NCBI GenBank assembly: GCA_963820965.1
Contig: CAWGCC010000007.1
Span: 1-64,000 of the forward strand
DNA length: 64,000 nt
Origin: DATEDA01 sp963820965
GTDB taxonomy: Bacteria > Pseudomonadota > Gammaproteobacteria > Burkholderiales > SG8-39
Direction of reading: 5' to 3'
Below the pieces are notes generated by a model. That model worked only from the letters and a program-made list of their open reading frames with translations. It did no database searches and was not told the DNA's origin. Positions 18,025 through 26,145 of the stretch are shown here, piece after piece. Both the position numbers and the translations under genes were made by a program. How positions within the stretch are numbered: the stretch's first letter is position 1; every line of letters begins with the position of its first letter.

Positions 18025-19170
18025 TCACGCGAGGTCGCTCGACGCCTGTGCCTGCTGCAATCGCAGCGCGTAGGCGTGCCGCGCCCGCAGCCGCCGGTCG
18101 GTCAGAATCTCGCTCAGCGCCGCGCCCACCACGGTCGCCACGCCGAGAAGCGGGAGCACGAGCGCGAGGCCTGGCACGCCGGCCACCGCGCCGCCGACGA
18201 ACAGCATCAGCACGCTCACCAGCGGGTGCAGGTTCAGGCTCTTGCCCACCGTCGCCGGCAGGAACACGAAATCGTCGAGCATCCGCACCAGCACGAAGAG
18301 CGCGACCGCCCAGTAGGCTACGGCCGGCTCCTGCGGGAAGTCGGTCGCCGCCACCAGCACCACCAGCAAGCAGCCCGCGATCGAGCCGACATAGGGTATC
18401 CAGGCGAGCACCGCCGCGATCAGCGCCAGCAACCACGCGCCCGGCAGCCCCAGGGCCCACAGGCCGATTCCCAGCGCTAGGGTGTCGAGCACCGCGAGCT
18501 TGACCAGCCCGGTGAAGTAGGCGCGGCCGGTCTGGTGCATGTCGTGCAGCAGGTCGAGCGTCTTCTCGAAGTAGGCGTTGGGCACGGCACGCGCGATGAA
18601 GCCGTGAAATCGCCGCCCGTCGCGCAAGAAGAAGAACGCGAAGAAGGGCCCGAGCAGGGCCGCCGGCAGCCACGCGAGGATGGACACCGCAAGCGGCTGC
18701 ACCTGCCGCTCCACGAACGTGCTGGAAAACTCGTTCAGCACGGTCGTGACACCGGCCGCCAGGTTGGCGCGCGCGAGGGTCGACCAGCGTCCCTCCAGCG
18801 CCGCCAGCGTGCGCTCGAGGAGCACCGCGCCGCCGCGCAGGTAGCGCTCCACGCCCGCCTGCCAGTCCTCGGCGCGTGCGCCCGCCCAGGCGAGCAGCAG
18901 CAGCGTCGCGACCACGAGGAAGATCAGGAGCACGCCGGTGACGAGCGCCGCGGCCATCTCCCGCGAGATCCCCGCGTACATCAGGCGCCGCATCGGTGAA
19001 TCCAGCGCATACGACAGCACCAGCGCCATCAGCGCGGGCACCACCAGCCACAGGATATGGTTGAGCGCGATGAGCAGGAGGCAGGTCGCGGCGAAGATAC
19101 CCGTCCACGCGACGGGGCCGGGTCCGCTCGCGGCCGCTCCAGCCGTTGGGGCGCCGATGCCGACGCTCAC
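18025..19170 (-). CDS. AI-2E family transporter (PerM-type)
   Basis: 381-residue inner-membrane protein with about eight helices. I choose GTG 19170 because it overlaps the stop of the upstream cyclic-nucleotide-binding gene by four bases. The frame extends further but the added N-terminus is low-complexity. Family landmarks are the N-terminal pair of helices (NHILWLVVPALMALVLSYAL), a soluble central region, FFFLRDGRRF, GLPGAWLLALIAAVLAWIPY and FLPATVGKSLNLHPL. Members export autoinducer-2 or other small anions, and some act as Na+/H+ antiporters; the substrate here cannot be told. It is coupled to a sensor-like partner. Confidence 0.88.
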   Translation of the reverse strand: MSVGIGAPTAGAAASGPGPVAWTGIFAATCLLLIALNHILWLVVPALMALVLSYALDSPMRRLMYAGISREMAAALVTGVLLIFLVVATLLLLAWAGARAEDWQAGVERYLRGGAVLLERTLAALEGRWSTLARANLAAGVTTVLNEFSSTFVERQVQPLAVSILAWLPAALLGPFFAFFFLRDGRRFHGFIARAVPNAYFEKTLDLLHDMHQTGRAYFTGLVKLAVLDTLALGIGLWALGLPGAWLLALIAAVLAWIPYVGSIAGCLLVVLVAATDFPQEPAVAYWAVALFVLVRMLDDFVFLPATVGKSLNLHPLVSVLMLFVGGAVAGVPGLALVLPLLGVATVVGAALSEILTDRRLRARHAYALRLQQAQASSDLA

Positions 19171-19643
19171 ACGCGCTGCTCGGAGTTCGGGCCGGTCACC
19201 GTGCCGCGCAGGCGGCTGCCGAGATGGCGCGCGAACCGGAGCAGGATCTTGTTCGAGAGCTTCGCCTCGGTCTCGAGGAGGGACAGGAAGTCGCTGCCGA
19301 ACAGCACCGCGAGCCTGCACGGCTCGACCGCGCGGGCCTGCGCGGCGCGCAGCGCACTGTCGAGCAGCGCGAGCTCGCCGAAGAAGCTACCCGCACCATG
19401 CTCTGCGATCGCGCTGTCCGGACGGCCCTGGCGGCAGATCAGCACGCGGCCGGTGCGCACGATGTAGAGCGCATAGCCCTCGTCGCCTTCGTCGAAGATC
19501 ACCTCGCCGGCGAGATACTCGCGCTCGTGGAGCACGCCCTGCACGATCTTGAGCTCGCGCACCGACAGGTCCGCGAACAGCGACAACGCCCTCAAATCTT
19601 CGAGCTGGCTGTCGGGAGCCGGGCGGAGGAAGCCGAGCATCAA
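19167..19643 (-). CDS. Cyclic-nucleotide-binding domain protein
   Basis: 158 residues, a single Crp-like beta-roll (FADLSVRELKIVQGVLHE, GEVIFDEGDEGYALYIVRTG, GSFFGELALLD). The arginine expected in the phosphate-binding cassette after GELALLD is shifted (SALRAAQARA), so cyclic nucleotide binding is plausible but not certain. There is no helix-turn-helix, so it is not itself a transcription factor. Its stop overlaps the GTG of the AI-2E transporter gene, implying translational coupling and a possible regulatory role on that carrier. Start 19640 is equally possible. Confidence 0.85.
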   Translation of the reverse strand: MMLGFLRPAPDSQLEDLRALSLFADLSVRELKIVQGVLHEREYLAGEVIFDEGDEGYALYIVRTGRVLICRQGRPDSAIAEHGAGSFFGELALLDSALRAAQARAVEPCRLAVLFGSDFLSLLETEAKLSNKILLRFARHLGSRLRGTVTGPNSEQRV

Positions 19644-19871
19644 GCTGATCCGGAGACACGCGATTCGTCATTGTAAGGCGCGCTCACCCGGTTCGGTGCG
19701 AGCGTCGGGTCTCGAGGCCGGGAGCTGGAGATACGGGTCTAGCGTTGTCGTGGATGAGATGGCGCGAGAGTCGTGCAAGCGAACGTGCGCCGCCCGGATC
19801 GGGCTCCCGCCGGACAGCCGCGCGACATTTCTCGGGCTCTGGGTGGGTGAGCCTGCGTCAACGCCCGGCGT

Positions 19872-20039
19872 CTACTTCCGACTCGCATCGGCTTGCGCAG
19901 TGCTCTCCGTCCCTCGCTTGACGAGGTAGGGGTTCTCTTGGCATCCCCTCGCATTCGTCGTGCCCGAACACGGTCCCGCGTCGGCAATCGGAACGATCGT
20001 GCAACCCGACAGCAACAGCAGCAGCAACGCATAGCGCAT
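19872..20039 (-). CDS. Small predicted lipoprotein (55 aa)
   Basis: Short gene with GAGAGG seven bases upstream of the ATG. The product starts MRYALLLLLLSGC, a minimal lipoprotein signal with lipobox LLSGC, giving a mature peptide of about 43 residues with two further cysteines (PCSG, GCQE). I know no family for it. The tight signal peptide and ribosome-binding site make it a credible real gene despite its size. It stands alone; the region from 19644 to 19871 upstream of the cyclic-nucleotide gene holds nothing else that I can support. Confidence 0.6.
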   Translation of the reverse strand: MRYALLLLLLSGCTIVPIADAGPCSGTTNARGCQENPYLVKRGTESTAQADASRK

Positions 20040-20105
20040 TGGAACCTCTCGTCGGCGGGGAACCGCTCACGAGCATACCGCTTAGTGCCGGTTCCTGCCC
20101 TCGCG

Positions 20106-20401
20106 ATGGTGCCGGCACGCATTCTTGCCGGGCTCGTCATCAGCGCCGGGCACGCCGCGTGCTCGGCCAAAGCGTGGACCCCCAGCGAGCAGCGGTAGAG
20201 CGGTTTTGCGCGGAGGCAGTCATCGCCTGGATCGCCGTCGAGTACCTGGAACCATTCGTCCGGGACCTCGTCATGGAACGGCCGCACGGCGAGATCGCGG
20301 AAGCCGTCAAACGCCGGCTGCAAGTCTCTCCGCCCGAGTATCGGGCGAAGGTGGGGGACGTCTATCTCAGGTACTGCGCGCCGACACGTTGCGCAGCCTA
20401 G
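20106..20401 (+). pseudogene. Secreted hypothetical protein, probable frameshift
   Basis: ATG 20106 opens a hydrophobic leader (VPARILAGLVISAG) that stops at 20199. In the next frame the text continues as RFCAEAVIAWIAVEYLEP, then EIAEAVKRRLQVSPPEY, ending at 20401. The second part is clearly protein-like, with helical, regular composition. Joined by one indel near 20190, it would be a roughly 95-residue exported protein. I do not recognise the family, and it might be two unrelated short frames. Confidence 0.35.
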
Positions 20402-20438
20402 CTCCGCGCGGGGCGCAGCGGCGCCCCCGGCGCATGCC

Positions 20439-20681
20439 CTATGCCGCTTCCCGCTCGAGCGGGGTCGCCATCTCGACGGCCTCTGCGGGGGCTTCGACCG
20501 CCGCTTCGAGCGGCACCTTCGGTCCGTAGGACACGTTCACGCGTTGATAGATGCGTCCGACGTGGTCGGTGCAGTAGCTGTACTCCGGCTTGACGGATTT
20601 TCCGCAGAAGACGAGGAACCCACGTTCGTCCTTCTCGCTATTGTGGAATTGGCAGGTGCGGGACGGCAGGTCGACGATCAT
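20439..20681 (-). CDS. GcrA-like C-terminal zinc-binding protein (80 aa)
   Basis: Contains RTCQFHNSEKDERGFLVFCG followed by YSYCTDHVGRIYQ: a Cys...Cys...Cys-x2-His pattern that matches the C-terminal part of GcrA, the alphaproteobacterial cell-cycle regulator. The N-terminal helix-turn-helix of GcrA (about 50 residues) is absent, so this is a stand-alone version of the domain with an added acidic, alanine-rich tail. AAAGGA lies upstream of ATG 20681. Similar small proteins occur in phages and scattered proteobacteria. A DNA- or RNA-polymerase-binding role is conceivable, but nothing here proves it. Confidence 0.5.
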   Translation of the reverse strand: MIVDLPSRTCQFHNSEKDERGFLVFCGKSVKPEYSYCTDHVGRIYQRVNVSYGPKVPLEAAVEAPAEAVEMATPLEREAA

Positions 20682-20816
20682 GGTGTTTTCCTTTGGGCTG
20701 GGCTCAAACCCATAGCTGACGCCCTGCGGGCCGCCAAGTTCCCGTCGCCGGCCGGTTTAGAGTGAACGCTCGAACCGGGCACAATAGGCGCCGGCCCGCT
20801 TCTCCCGGACATACCC

Positions 20817-21992
20817 ATGCACGACGACACCAAGGCGGTGCACGCCGGCCGCCACCCGGAACGCTTCGAAGGCGCGGTGAATCCGCCCGTCTTCCACGCC
20901 TCGACGATCCTCTCGCCCACGCTCGAGGACTGGGACCGGAAGAAACTCAACCGCGCGCTCGACGTCCCGGGAACGTACTACGGTCGGATCGGCACGCCGA
21001 CGACCCACGCGCTCGAGGAGGCGCTCGCCTCGCTCGAGGGCGGACATCGCACGGCGCTCGTCCCATCGGGGCTCGCGGCGTGCGCGACCGCGCTTCTCGC
21101 GTTCATAGAGCAGGGCACCCACGTCCTCCTGCCCGATTCGGTATATGGCCCGACGCGCAACTTCGCGACGCGCTTCCTCAAGCGACTCGGCGTCGAAACG
21201 ACTTTCTACGATCCGTTGATCGGAGCGGACATCGGAGCGCTCGTGCGCGACACGACGCGCGTGGTCTATCTCGAATCCCCGGGCTCGCTCACGTTCGAGA
21301 TCCAGGACGTCCCGGCGATCTGCGCGATCGCCCGTGCGCGCGGCATCACGACGATGATCGACAACACCTGGGCCACCCCGCTCTACTGCAAGCCGCTCAC
21401 GCTCGGCGTCGACGTGTCGATCCAGGCGGCGACGAAATACGTCGTCGGGCATTCGGACGCGGTGCTCGGCGCGATCACCGCGAACGAGTCCGCGTGGCGG
21501 CGCGTGAGGGCCGCGCACCACGAGCTTGGCCAGAGCGTGGGACCCGACGATGCCTACCTCGCCCAGCGCGGCCTGCGGACGATCGCGGTGCGGCTCGAAC
21601 GCCACTGGGCGACCGGCATGCGTCTCGCGGAGTGGATCGCGCGTCAGCCCGAGGTGGAACGCGTGCTGCATCCGGGGCTGCCGGGCGATCCGGGTCACGC
21701 GCTGTGGAAGCGCGACTTCACCGGCGCGTCCGGGCTCTTCGGGATCGTGTTGAAGCCGATGAAGCGGAAGGCGTTCGCGGCGCTCGTGGACGGCTTGGAG
21801 CTGTTCGGGCTCGGCGCGTCGTGGGGCGGCTACGAAAGTCTCGTCATGCCGACGCAACCCGAGGATCTGCGCTCGGCAACCAAGTGGACCTCGCCCGGAC
21901 CGTGCTTCCGCATCCACGCCGGGCTCGAGCATCCCGACGACCTCGTTGCCGACCTTGCGGCGGGGTTCGAGCGGCTGCGCGCCGCGCTGTGA
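20817..21992 (+). CDS. metC: Cystathionine beta-lyase
   Basis: 391-residue PLP enzyme of the Cys/Met metabolism family, full length. It converts cystathionine to homocysteine, pyruvate and ammonia in methionine synthesis. Key features are YYGRIGTPTTHALEEALA near the N-terminus, the PLP-contacting VPSGLAA, DNTWATPLYCKPL, and the Schiff-base lysine K207 in QAATKYVVGHSD. The C-terminus has SWGGYESLVMP and IRIHAGLE-like text (FRIHAGLEHPDD), diagnostic of MetC rather than cystathionine gamma-synthase. It is followed 17 bp later by a cupin gene, probably in the same transcript. I see no SAM riboswitch upstream. Confidence 0.92.
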   Translation: MHDDTKAVHAGRHPERFEGAVNPPVFHASTILSPTLEDWDRKKLNRALDVPGTYYGRIGTPTTHALEEALASLEGGHRTALVPSGLAACATALLAFIEQGTHVLLPDSVYGPTRNFATRFLKRLGVETTFYDPLIGADIGALVRDTTRVVYLESPGSLTFEIQDVPAICAIARARGITTMIDNTWATPLYCKPLTLGVDVSIQAATKYVVGHSDAVLGAITANESAWRRVRAAHHELGQSVGPDDAYLAQRGLRTIAVRLERHWATGMRLAEWIARQPEVERVLHPGLPGDPGHALWKRDFTGASGLFGIVLKPMKRKAFAALVDGLELFGLGASWGGYESLVMPTQPEDLRSATKWTSPGPCFRIHAGLEHPDDLVADLAAGFERLRAAL

Positions 21993-22009
21993 ACCAAGGA
22001 GAATCCCGA

Positions 22010-22381
22010 ATGGCTACCCGCACGCCCGCCATGCCTCAGCTCGACGAGCTGCCGGCGCTCGCCTCGCGCTACGTGGACGTCGACAAGCTGCCGTGGAAGC
22101 CCTCGCCATTCCCCGGCATCGACACCAAGGTCCTCATGGAGGATCCCGAGACCGGGTTGATGACCACGCTCACGCGCCTCGCGCCGGGCGCCGTGCTGCC
22201 GATGCACGAGCACACTGCGCTCGAGCAGAGCTGGGTCATCCAGGGTCGGCTGGTCGACGACGAGGGCGAAGTGACCGCCGGGAACTACGTCTGGCGCCCG
22301 AAGGGCAGCCGCCATGTCGCGCGCGCGCCGGACGGGTGCCTTGTGCTCGGGTTCTTCCTCAAGCCGAACAGGTTCCTCTGA
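22010..22381 (+). CDS. Cupin-domain protein (ChrR-like)
   Basis: 123 residues, with AAGGAG seven bases before ATG 22010. It is a single double-stranded beta-helix with metal-binding residues visible in MHEHTALEQSWVIQG (His-x-His...Glu) and the second-motif histidine in GSRHVARAP. The arrangement resembles the C-terminal cupin of ChrR anti-sigma factors and small dioxygenase-like cupins. The substrate is unknown. It follows metC closely, so a role in sulfur or one-carbon metabolism is possible but only inferred. Its 3' end is overlapped by the convergent gene at 22285. Confidence 0.8.
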   Translation: MATRTPAMPQLDELPALASRYVDVDKLPWKPSPFPGIDTKVLMEDPETGLMTTLTRLAPGAVLPMHEHTALEQSWVIQGRLVDDEGEVTAGNYVWRPKGSRHVARAPDGCLVLGFFLKPNRFL

Positions 22382-22917
22382 GCCAGCCGCTCGCCTGCAG
22401 CCGCGAGCCGGAGGTATGCGGCCCCCTGCGCTGCCGCGGCCATCCCGAACACGGTGCCGAGCGCCGGGATTACGGCGAGCGGCCACTCGAGCGCGATGGC
22501 GGCGCCGAGCGCGGCGAGCGCAAGTCCGAAACCGAACGCGGGTACCGATTGGGCATGCGGCCGCGCGATCGCGACCACCGCCTGGACGATCCCGCCCAGG
22601 ATGAGCGCGACCGAGACCGCCACGAGCAGCAGCAACGGACCGAGCACCGCATCCACGAGCAACAGACAACCGCAGACGCCGTACGCTGCGCCGACGGCGG
22701 CCAGCAGACCGCGCGCTTGTCCACCGTCCGCCCTGAGCGCGCCACAGGCATAGACGGCGCCGAGCGCGACGAGTGACCAGCCGAGCGCGACGGTGGCCCC
22801 CGCGGGCGCAAGACCGGTCGTCCCGGCGATCAGCGCGAGTGCCGCCGCGAAGAAGGCAATTGCAAGCGCTCTCGCCCACTGCCAGCGCGCTGCCAGCGCG
22901 CGGCGCTTCGGGCGCAT
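22285..22917 (-). CDS. HdeD-like (DUF308) membrane protein
   Basis: About 210 residues, start placed at ATG 22917 (MRPKRRALAARW). Six hydrophobic segments follow in pairs (ALAIAFFAAALALIAGTTGL, VALGWSLVALGAVYACGAL, LLAAVGAAYGVCGCLLLVDA and others), typical of HdeD acid-resistance-type proteins. The last roughly 32 codons overlap the cupin gene on the other strand by 97 bases. That tail is polar and unlike the family, so a premature loss of the natural stop is possible. Function is membrane-associated and otherwise unknown. Confidence 0.6.
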   Translation of the reverse strand: MRPKRRALAARWQWARALAIAFFAAALALIAGTTGLAPAGATVALGWSLVALGAVYACGALRADGGQARGLLAAVGAAYGVCGCLLLVDAVLGPLLLLVAVSVALILGGIVQAVVAIARPHAQSVPAFGFGLALAALGAAIALEWPLAVIPALGTVFGMAAAAQGAAYLRLAAAGERLAQRNLFGLRKNPSTRHPSGARATWRLPFGRQT

Positions 22918-23073
22918 GAATTTAAAGCGGGGGCTGATCAACGGTTGACTCCTTGTCTGATCCGCTGCACGTGGCGTGCCAACGGCACGGTGACCGGGAG
23001 ACCGCTTTTGGGGCAACCAGGCGGCTGCCGTCGGGCGCGACAGACCGCGAGTTGTGCGCAAACGGGCACACCG

Positions 23074-23094
23074 CGCTTGTAAGAACTACAAGCG
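23074..23094. repeat. Perfect 8-bp inverted repeat, 5-base loop
   Basis: CGCTTGTA, AGAAC, TACAAGCG. No T run follows on either strand, so it is more likely an operator or a dead hairpin than a terminator. It lies between the HdeD-like gene and ridA; the rest of 22918-23289 has no supported gene. Confidence 0.5.
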
Positions 23095-23289
23095 TCGGTA
23101 CCCCTTTCTCGCTCTAGAATGTCCACCGGAATACCTGTGGCGCCGAGCGCTGCCGGTCGGCGACCCTCGCCAGCCGCGCCGGGGGCTCGGCGCGCTGGCG
23201 AAAACTGGGTGCATCGTGAAGGAACTCGGCCTGGACAAGCAGTACTGCTTCGAGACCGGCCCGTCACTCGCCGCTGCACCCTGACGCGC

Positions 23290-23692
23290 ATGGCGAAGCG
23301 CAGCCGCGTATCGAGTCCCCAGGTCGCGGAGCCCGCGCCCGGGCTTTGGTCGAACGCGATCCGCGTCGGCGACGTCCTGCACGTCTCCGGCATGACCTCG
23401 CGCGCGAACGACGGCGTGACGATCCAGGGCGCGAACGAATACGAGCAGGCAAAGGTGATTTTCGCGAAGATCGGACACCTCGTGCAAGCCGCCGGCGGGT
23501 CGATGGCCGACGTCGCGAAGATCACGATCTACGTCACCAACATGAGAGCGCAACACCGAGGTCTGGCGCGCGCGGAAGGAGGCCTTCACCGGCGACTTCC
23601 CCGCCTCGACGCTGGTCGAGGTGAAAGGCCTCGCGAAGCCGGAGATTCTCGTCGAGATCGAGGCGATCGCCTACATCGGCTCGAGCCGCTAG
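23290..23692 (+). CDS. RidA/YjgF-family enamine deaminase, one frameshift
   Basis: About 134 codons. The first part (GLWSNAIRVGDVLHVSGMTS, KITIYVTNM) and the second part (RNTEVWRARKEAFTGDFPAS, LVEVKGLAKPEILVEIEAIA) are in two frames that join if one extra base near 23543 is removed. The span is 403 bases, one more than a multiple of three. RidA proteins hydrolyse reactive 2-aminoacrylate and related enamines produced by PLP enzymes. This subgroup carries PEILVEIEAIA at the end, which supplies the carboxylate-binding position by family knowledge. Probably a sequence error in a functional gene. It converges on egtB with only six bases between them. Confidence 0.85.
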
Positions 23693-23698
23693 ACGGAG

Positions 23699-24967
23699 CT
23701 ACTCGGCGAGCCGGATCCCCATGAACTGCCAGCGGTCGGGCCCGTAGAAGAAATTGCGGTAGGTCCGGCGCATGTGCGAGGCGGGCGTGGCGCACGAGCC
23801 GCCGCGCAGCACGTACTGGTTCACCATGAACTTGCCGTTGTACTCGCCGAGCGAGCCTTCGAGCGGGCGGTAGCCGGGATATGGCGAGTAGCCGCTCGAG
23901 GTCCACTGCCAGACGTCGCCGAAGAGCTGCGGCGCGTCGTTCGCGCGCGCCGGATGCAGCCGGCCCGATTCCCGGAAGTTGCCCGCTACCGGCGCGCCGG
24001 CGGCCGCGGTCTCCCACTCGGCTTCGGTCGGGAGGCGCTTGCCCGCCCAGCGGGCGTACGCGTCGGCTTCGTAGTAGCTGACGTGACACACTGGCTCCGC
24101 CGCGTCGACGCGCCGCATGCCGGCAAGCGTCATCTGCCACCATTCGCCGTCGATCCGCTCCCAGTAGAGCGGCGCGCTCCACGCTCGTTCCTTCACCGTC
24201 TTCCATCCTTCCGACAGCCACAGGTCGGGCCGCGAATAGCCGTCGTCGTCGATGAAAGCCAGGTATTCGCCGTTGGTGGCCAGACGGTCCGCAAGCCGGA
24301 ACGGCTCGAGGAAAACACGGTGCCGCGGCCGCTCGTTGTCGAACGCGAAACCGCGTCCTGCGTAGCCGATCAGGCGTATGCCGGCGTCGAAACCGATCCA
24401 GCCGAGCTGGCGTGCGGTCGCCGACGACCGCTCGAACGGCGTCCGGTACGCCGGCTTCAGCGGATTGAACGCGAAGTTGTACTTGAGATCGGTGAGGAGC
24501 AGCTCCTGGTGCTGCTGCTCGTGGTGCAGCCCGAGCTCGATGCGACGCGCGACCTCGCCCCAGGCGGCGTCGCCGACGGTGTCGATCGTGTCCCCGATCA
24601 CCCGGTCCACATGGGCCCGGTAGCGGTACACCTCCTCGACGGTCGGACGCGACAGCAGCCCGCGCGAGGCCCGCGGAAAGAACGGCCCGACGGTCTCGTA
24701 GTACGAGTTGAAGAGATAGCCGAACTCCGGGTGGAAGGGCGCGAAGCCGCGCGCGTAAGGCGCAGCGATGAAGTTCTCGAAGAACCAGGTGATGTGCGCG
24801 AGATGCCACTTCGGCGGGCTCGCGTCGGGCATCGCCTGCACGCCGTAGTCCTCGATCGCGAGCGGCGACGCGAGCCGCTCGCTCTCGCCGCGCACGTCCC
24901 GGTAACGCTGCCACACCGCTTCCCGGCTCGGGACGGCAGAGGGCTTCGGCTGCGCAGCTGGGAGCAT
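23699..24967 (-). CDS. egtB: Ergothioneine biosynthesis protein EgtB
   Basis: 422 residues. An N-terminal DinB_2 domain supplies the iron-binding histidines in KWHLAHITWFFENF (H58) and HHEQQHQELL (H149, H153), as expected for the non-haem iron sulfoxide synthase. The C-terminal formylglycine-generating-enzyme-like domain has NGEYLAFIDDDGY, PVCHVSYYEADAYARWAGK, LPTEAEWE and a closing YVLRGGSCATPASHMRRTYR. EgtB joins hercynine with a thiol (gamma-glutamylcysteine or cysteine). The methyltransferase partner EgtD is not adjacent in this window. Start ATG 24967 follows AAGGAAAGG. I see nothing abnormal. Confidence 0.92.
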   Translation of the reverse strand: MLPAAQPKPSAVPSREAVWQRYRDVRGESERLASPLAIEDYGVQAMPDASPPKWHLAHITWFFENFIAAPYARGFAPFHPEFGYLFNSYYETVGPFFPRASRGLLSRPTVEEVYRYRAHVDRVIGDTIDTVGDAAWGEVARRIELGLHHEQQHQELLLTDLKYNFAFNPLKPAYRTPFERSSATARQLGWIGFDAGIRLIGYAGRGFAFDNERPRHRVFLEPFRLADRLATNGEYLAFIDDDGYSRPDLWLSEGWKTVKERAWSAPLYWERIDGEWWQMTLAGMRRVDAAEPVCHVSYYEADAYARWAGKRLPTEAEWETAAAGAPVAGNFRESGRLHPARANDAPQLFGDVWQWTSSGYSPYPGYRPLEGSLGEYNGKFMVNQYVLRGGSCATPASHMRRTYRNFFYGPDRWQFMGIRLAE

Positions 24968-25352
24968 GACCGGTCCTTTCCTTGCTCACGCGCGGCGGGA
25001 ATGCGCGCGGATTCGTCGCGGGGGGAGCGGGCAGCTTACAGCATGCCATCGCCGCCCGTCATCTCCGGCAACGAGTAGCTTCGCGGCGCCGCCATCTCGC
25101 GAAAGCACGCCCGGATCGCCAGCAATTTCGAGGCCCGAGCGGTCCGCCGAATCCCACGCGCCGGTGGCGAGCACGGCCGCACGCCTTTGCGTGCCCATCG
25201 AGCCCCCGCCGGGGAGGCACGCGCCCCGGTCGTTGAAGACGCGAGCGAGGGAGGACGGTTCGCGCGCGGTGACCCGGCCATCCGTCACGAACGCGGTGAA
25301 AGCGCCCCAGTGGACGAGCGAAGGAACGCGCTTCGCAGTCTAGAATTGGCCC
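24968..25352. other. Gap without a supported gene
   Basis: Open frames run through it on both strands (for example 24986-25288 minus), but none has a domain or ribosome-binding site that I trust. Confidence 0.35.
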
Positions 25353-26069
25353 ATGAGCATGCGCCGGAAAGGCAAGGTCGTCTCGCTGTCGGGCGACCCG
25401 ATCGAGCATTACCGGGACGGGCCGCGATCGTTCACGCCGCCGCCCGAAACGCTCGGCACCGACGCGATCGTCCGCCACATCGAGCAGCACCTCGGCCCGG
25501 TCGAATCGGTGTTCCACGAGCTCATCTCGGACGCCGTCCATCTCGACGTTCACTGGGTGAAGCCGACGGCGTCGCGGCCGTTTCACCTGCTGGTGACCTC
25601 CGGCATGAGCGACCGGCCGATGAACGTGCCGGCGGAGCTGGACGCGCCGCGGCATATCGAGCTCGTCGCGACGCTTCCGGAGCGTTGGGCGATCGGGGAC
25701 GGCGCGTTCCGGGACGAGAACTGGTACTGGCCGGTGCGGCAGCTGAAGACGCTCGCGCGGCTTCCGCACAAGTACGACACCTGGCTCGGCGAGGGACACA
25801 CGGTAACGAACGGCGACCCGCCGCAGGCACTCGCGCCGGGCACGCGGCTCTGCGGCGCGATCCTGCTGCCGCCGCAGCACGTCCCCGACGCATTCCGGGA
25901 GCTCCGCCTCGACGCCGTGAAGACGATCCGCTTCCTCGCCGTCGTGCCGGTGCACGAGCGGGAGATGACGCTCAAGACGCGGTCGGGGACGGAGGCGCTG
26001 GTCGATCGTCTCCGCAAGGCGCGCGTCACCGACGTGATCGAGCCGACCCGGCCCAGCGTGGCGCGCTGA
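25353..26069 (+). CDS. Suppressor-of-fused (SUFU) domain protein
   Basis: 238 residues, full-length single SUFU domain. Visible landmarks are HIEQHLGPVESVFHELISD near the N-terminus, HLDVHWVKPTASRPFHLLVT, MNVPAELDAPRHIELVATLP, NWYWPVRQLKTLARLPH and the C-terminal block RFLAVVPVHEREMTLK. Bacterial SUFU proteins are cytoplasmic and often serve as immunity proteins against polymorphic toxins, by family knowledge. No toxin gene is adjacent here, so this copy is an orphan. No signal peptide or membrane segment. An ATG six bases downstream is an alternative start. Confidence 0.85.
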   Translation: MSMRRKGKVVSLSGDPIEHYRDGPRSFTPPPETLGTDAIVRHIEQHLGPVESVFHELISDAVHLDVHWVKPTASRPFHLLVTSGMSDRPMNVPAELDAPRHIELVATLPERWAIGDGAFRDENWYWPVRQLKTLARLPHKYDTWLGEGHTVTNGDPPQALAPGTRLCGAILLPPQHVPDAFRELRLDAVKTIRFLAVVPVHEREMTLKTRSGTEALVDRLRKARVTDVIEPTRPSVAR

Positions 26070-26145
26070 GGGATCCCCGGGCGCCGGTTGCCGGCCTCTT
26101 TCCGGCGGGCGCATAATGAGCTCGCGACACACATCGGGAGGCGCC

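Noticed and set aside
24986..25288. Short minus-strand frames upstream of egtB
   Set aside because: Two overlapping frames of similar quality, neither with a domain or ribosome-binding site.
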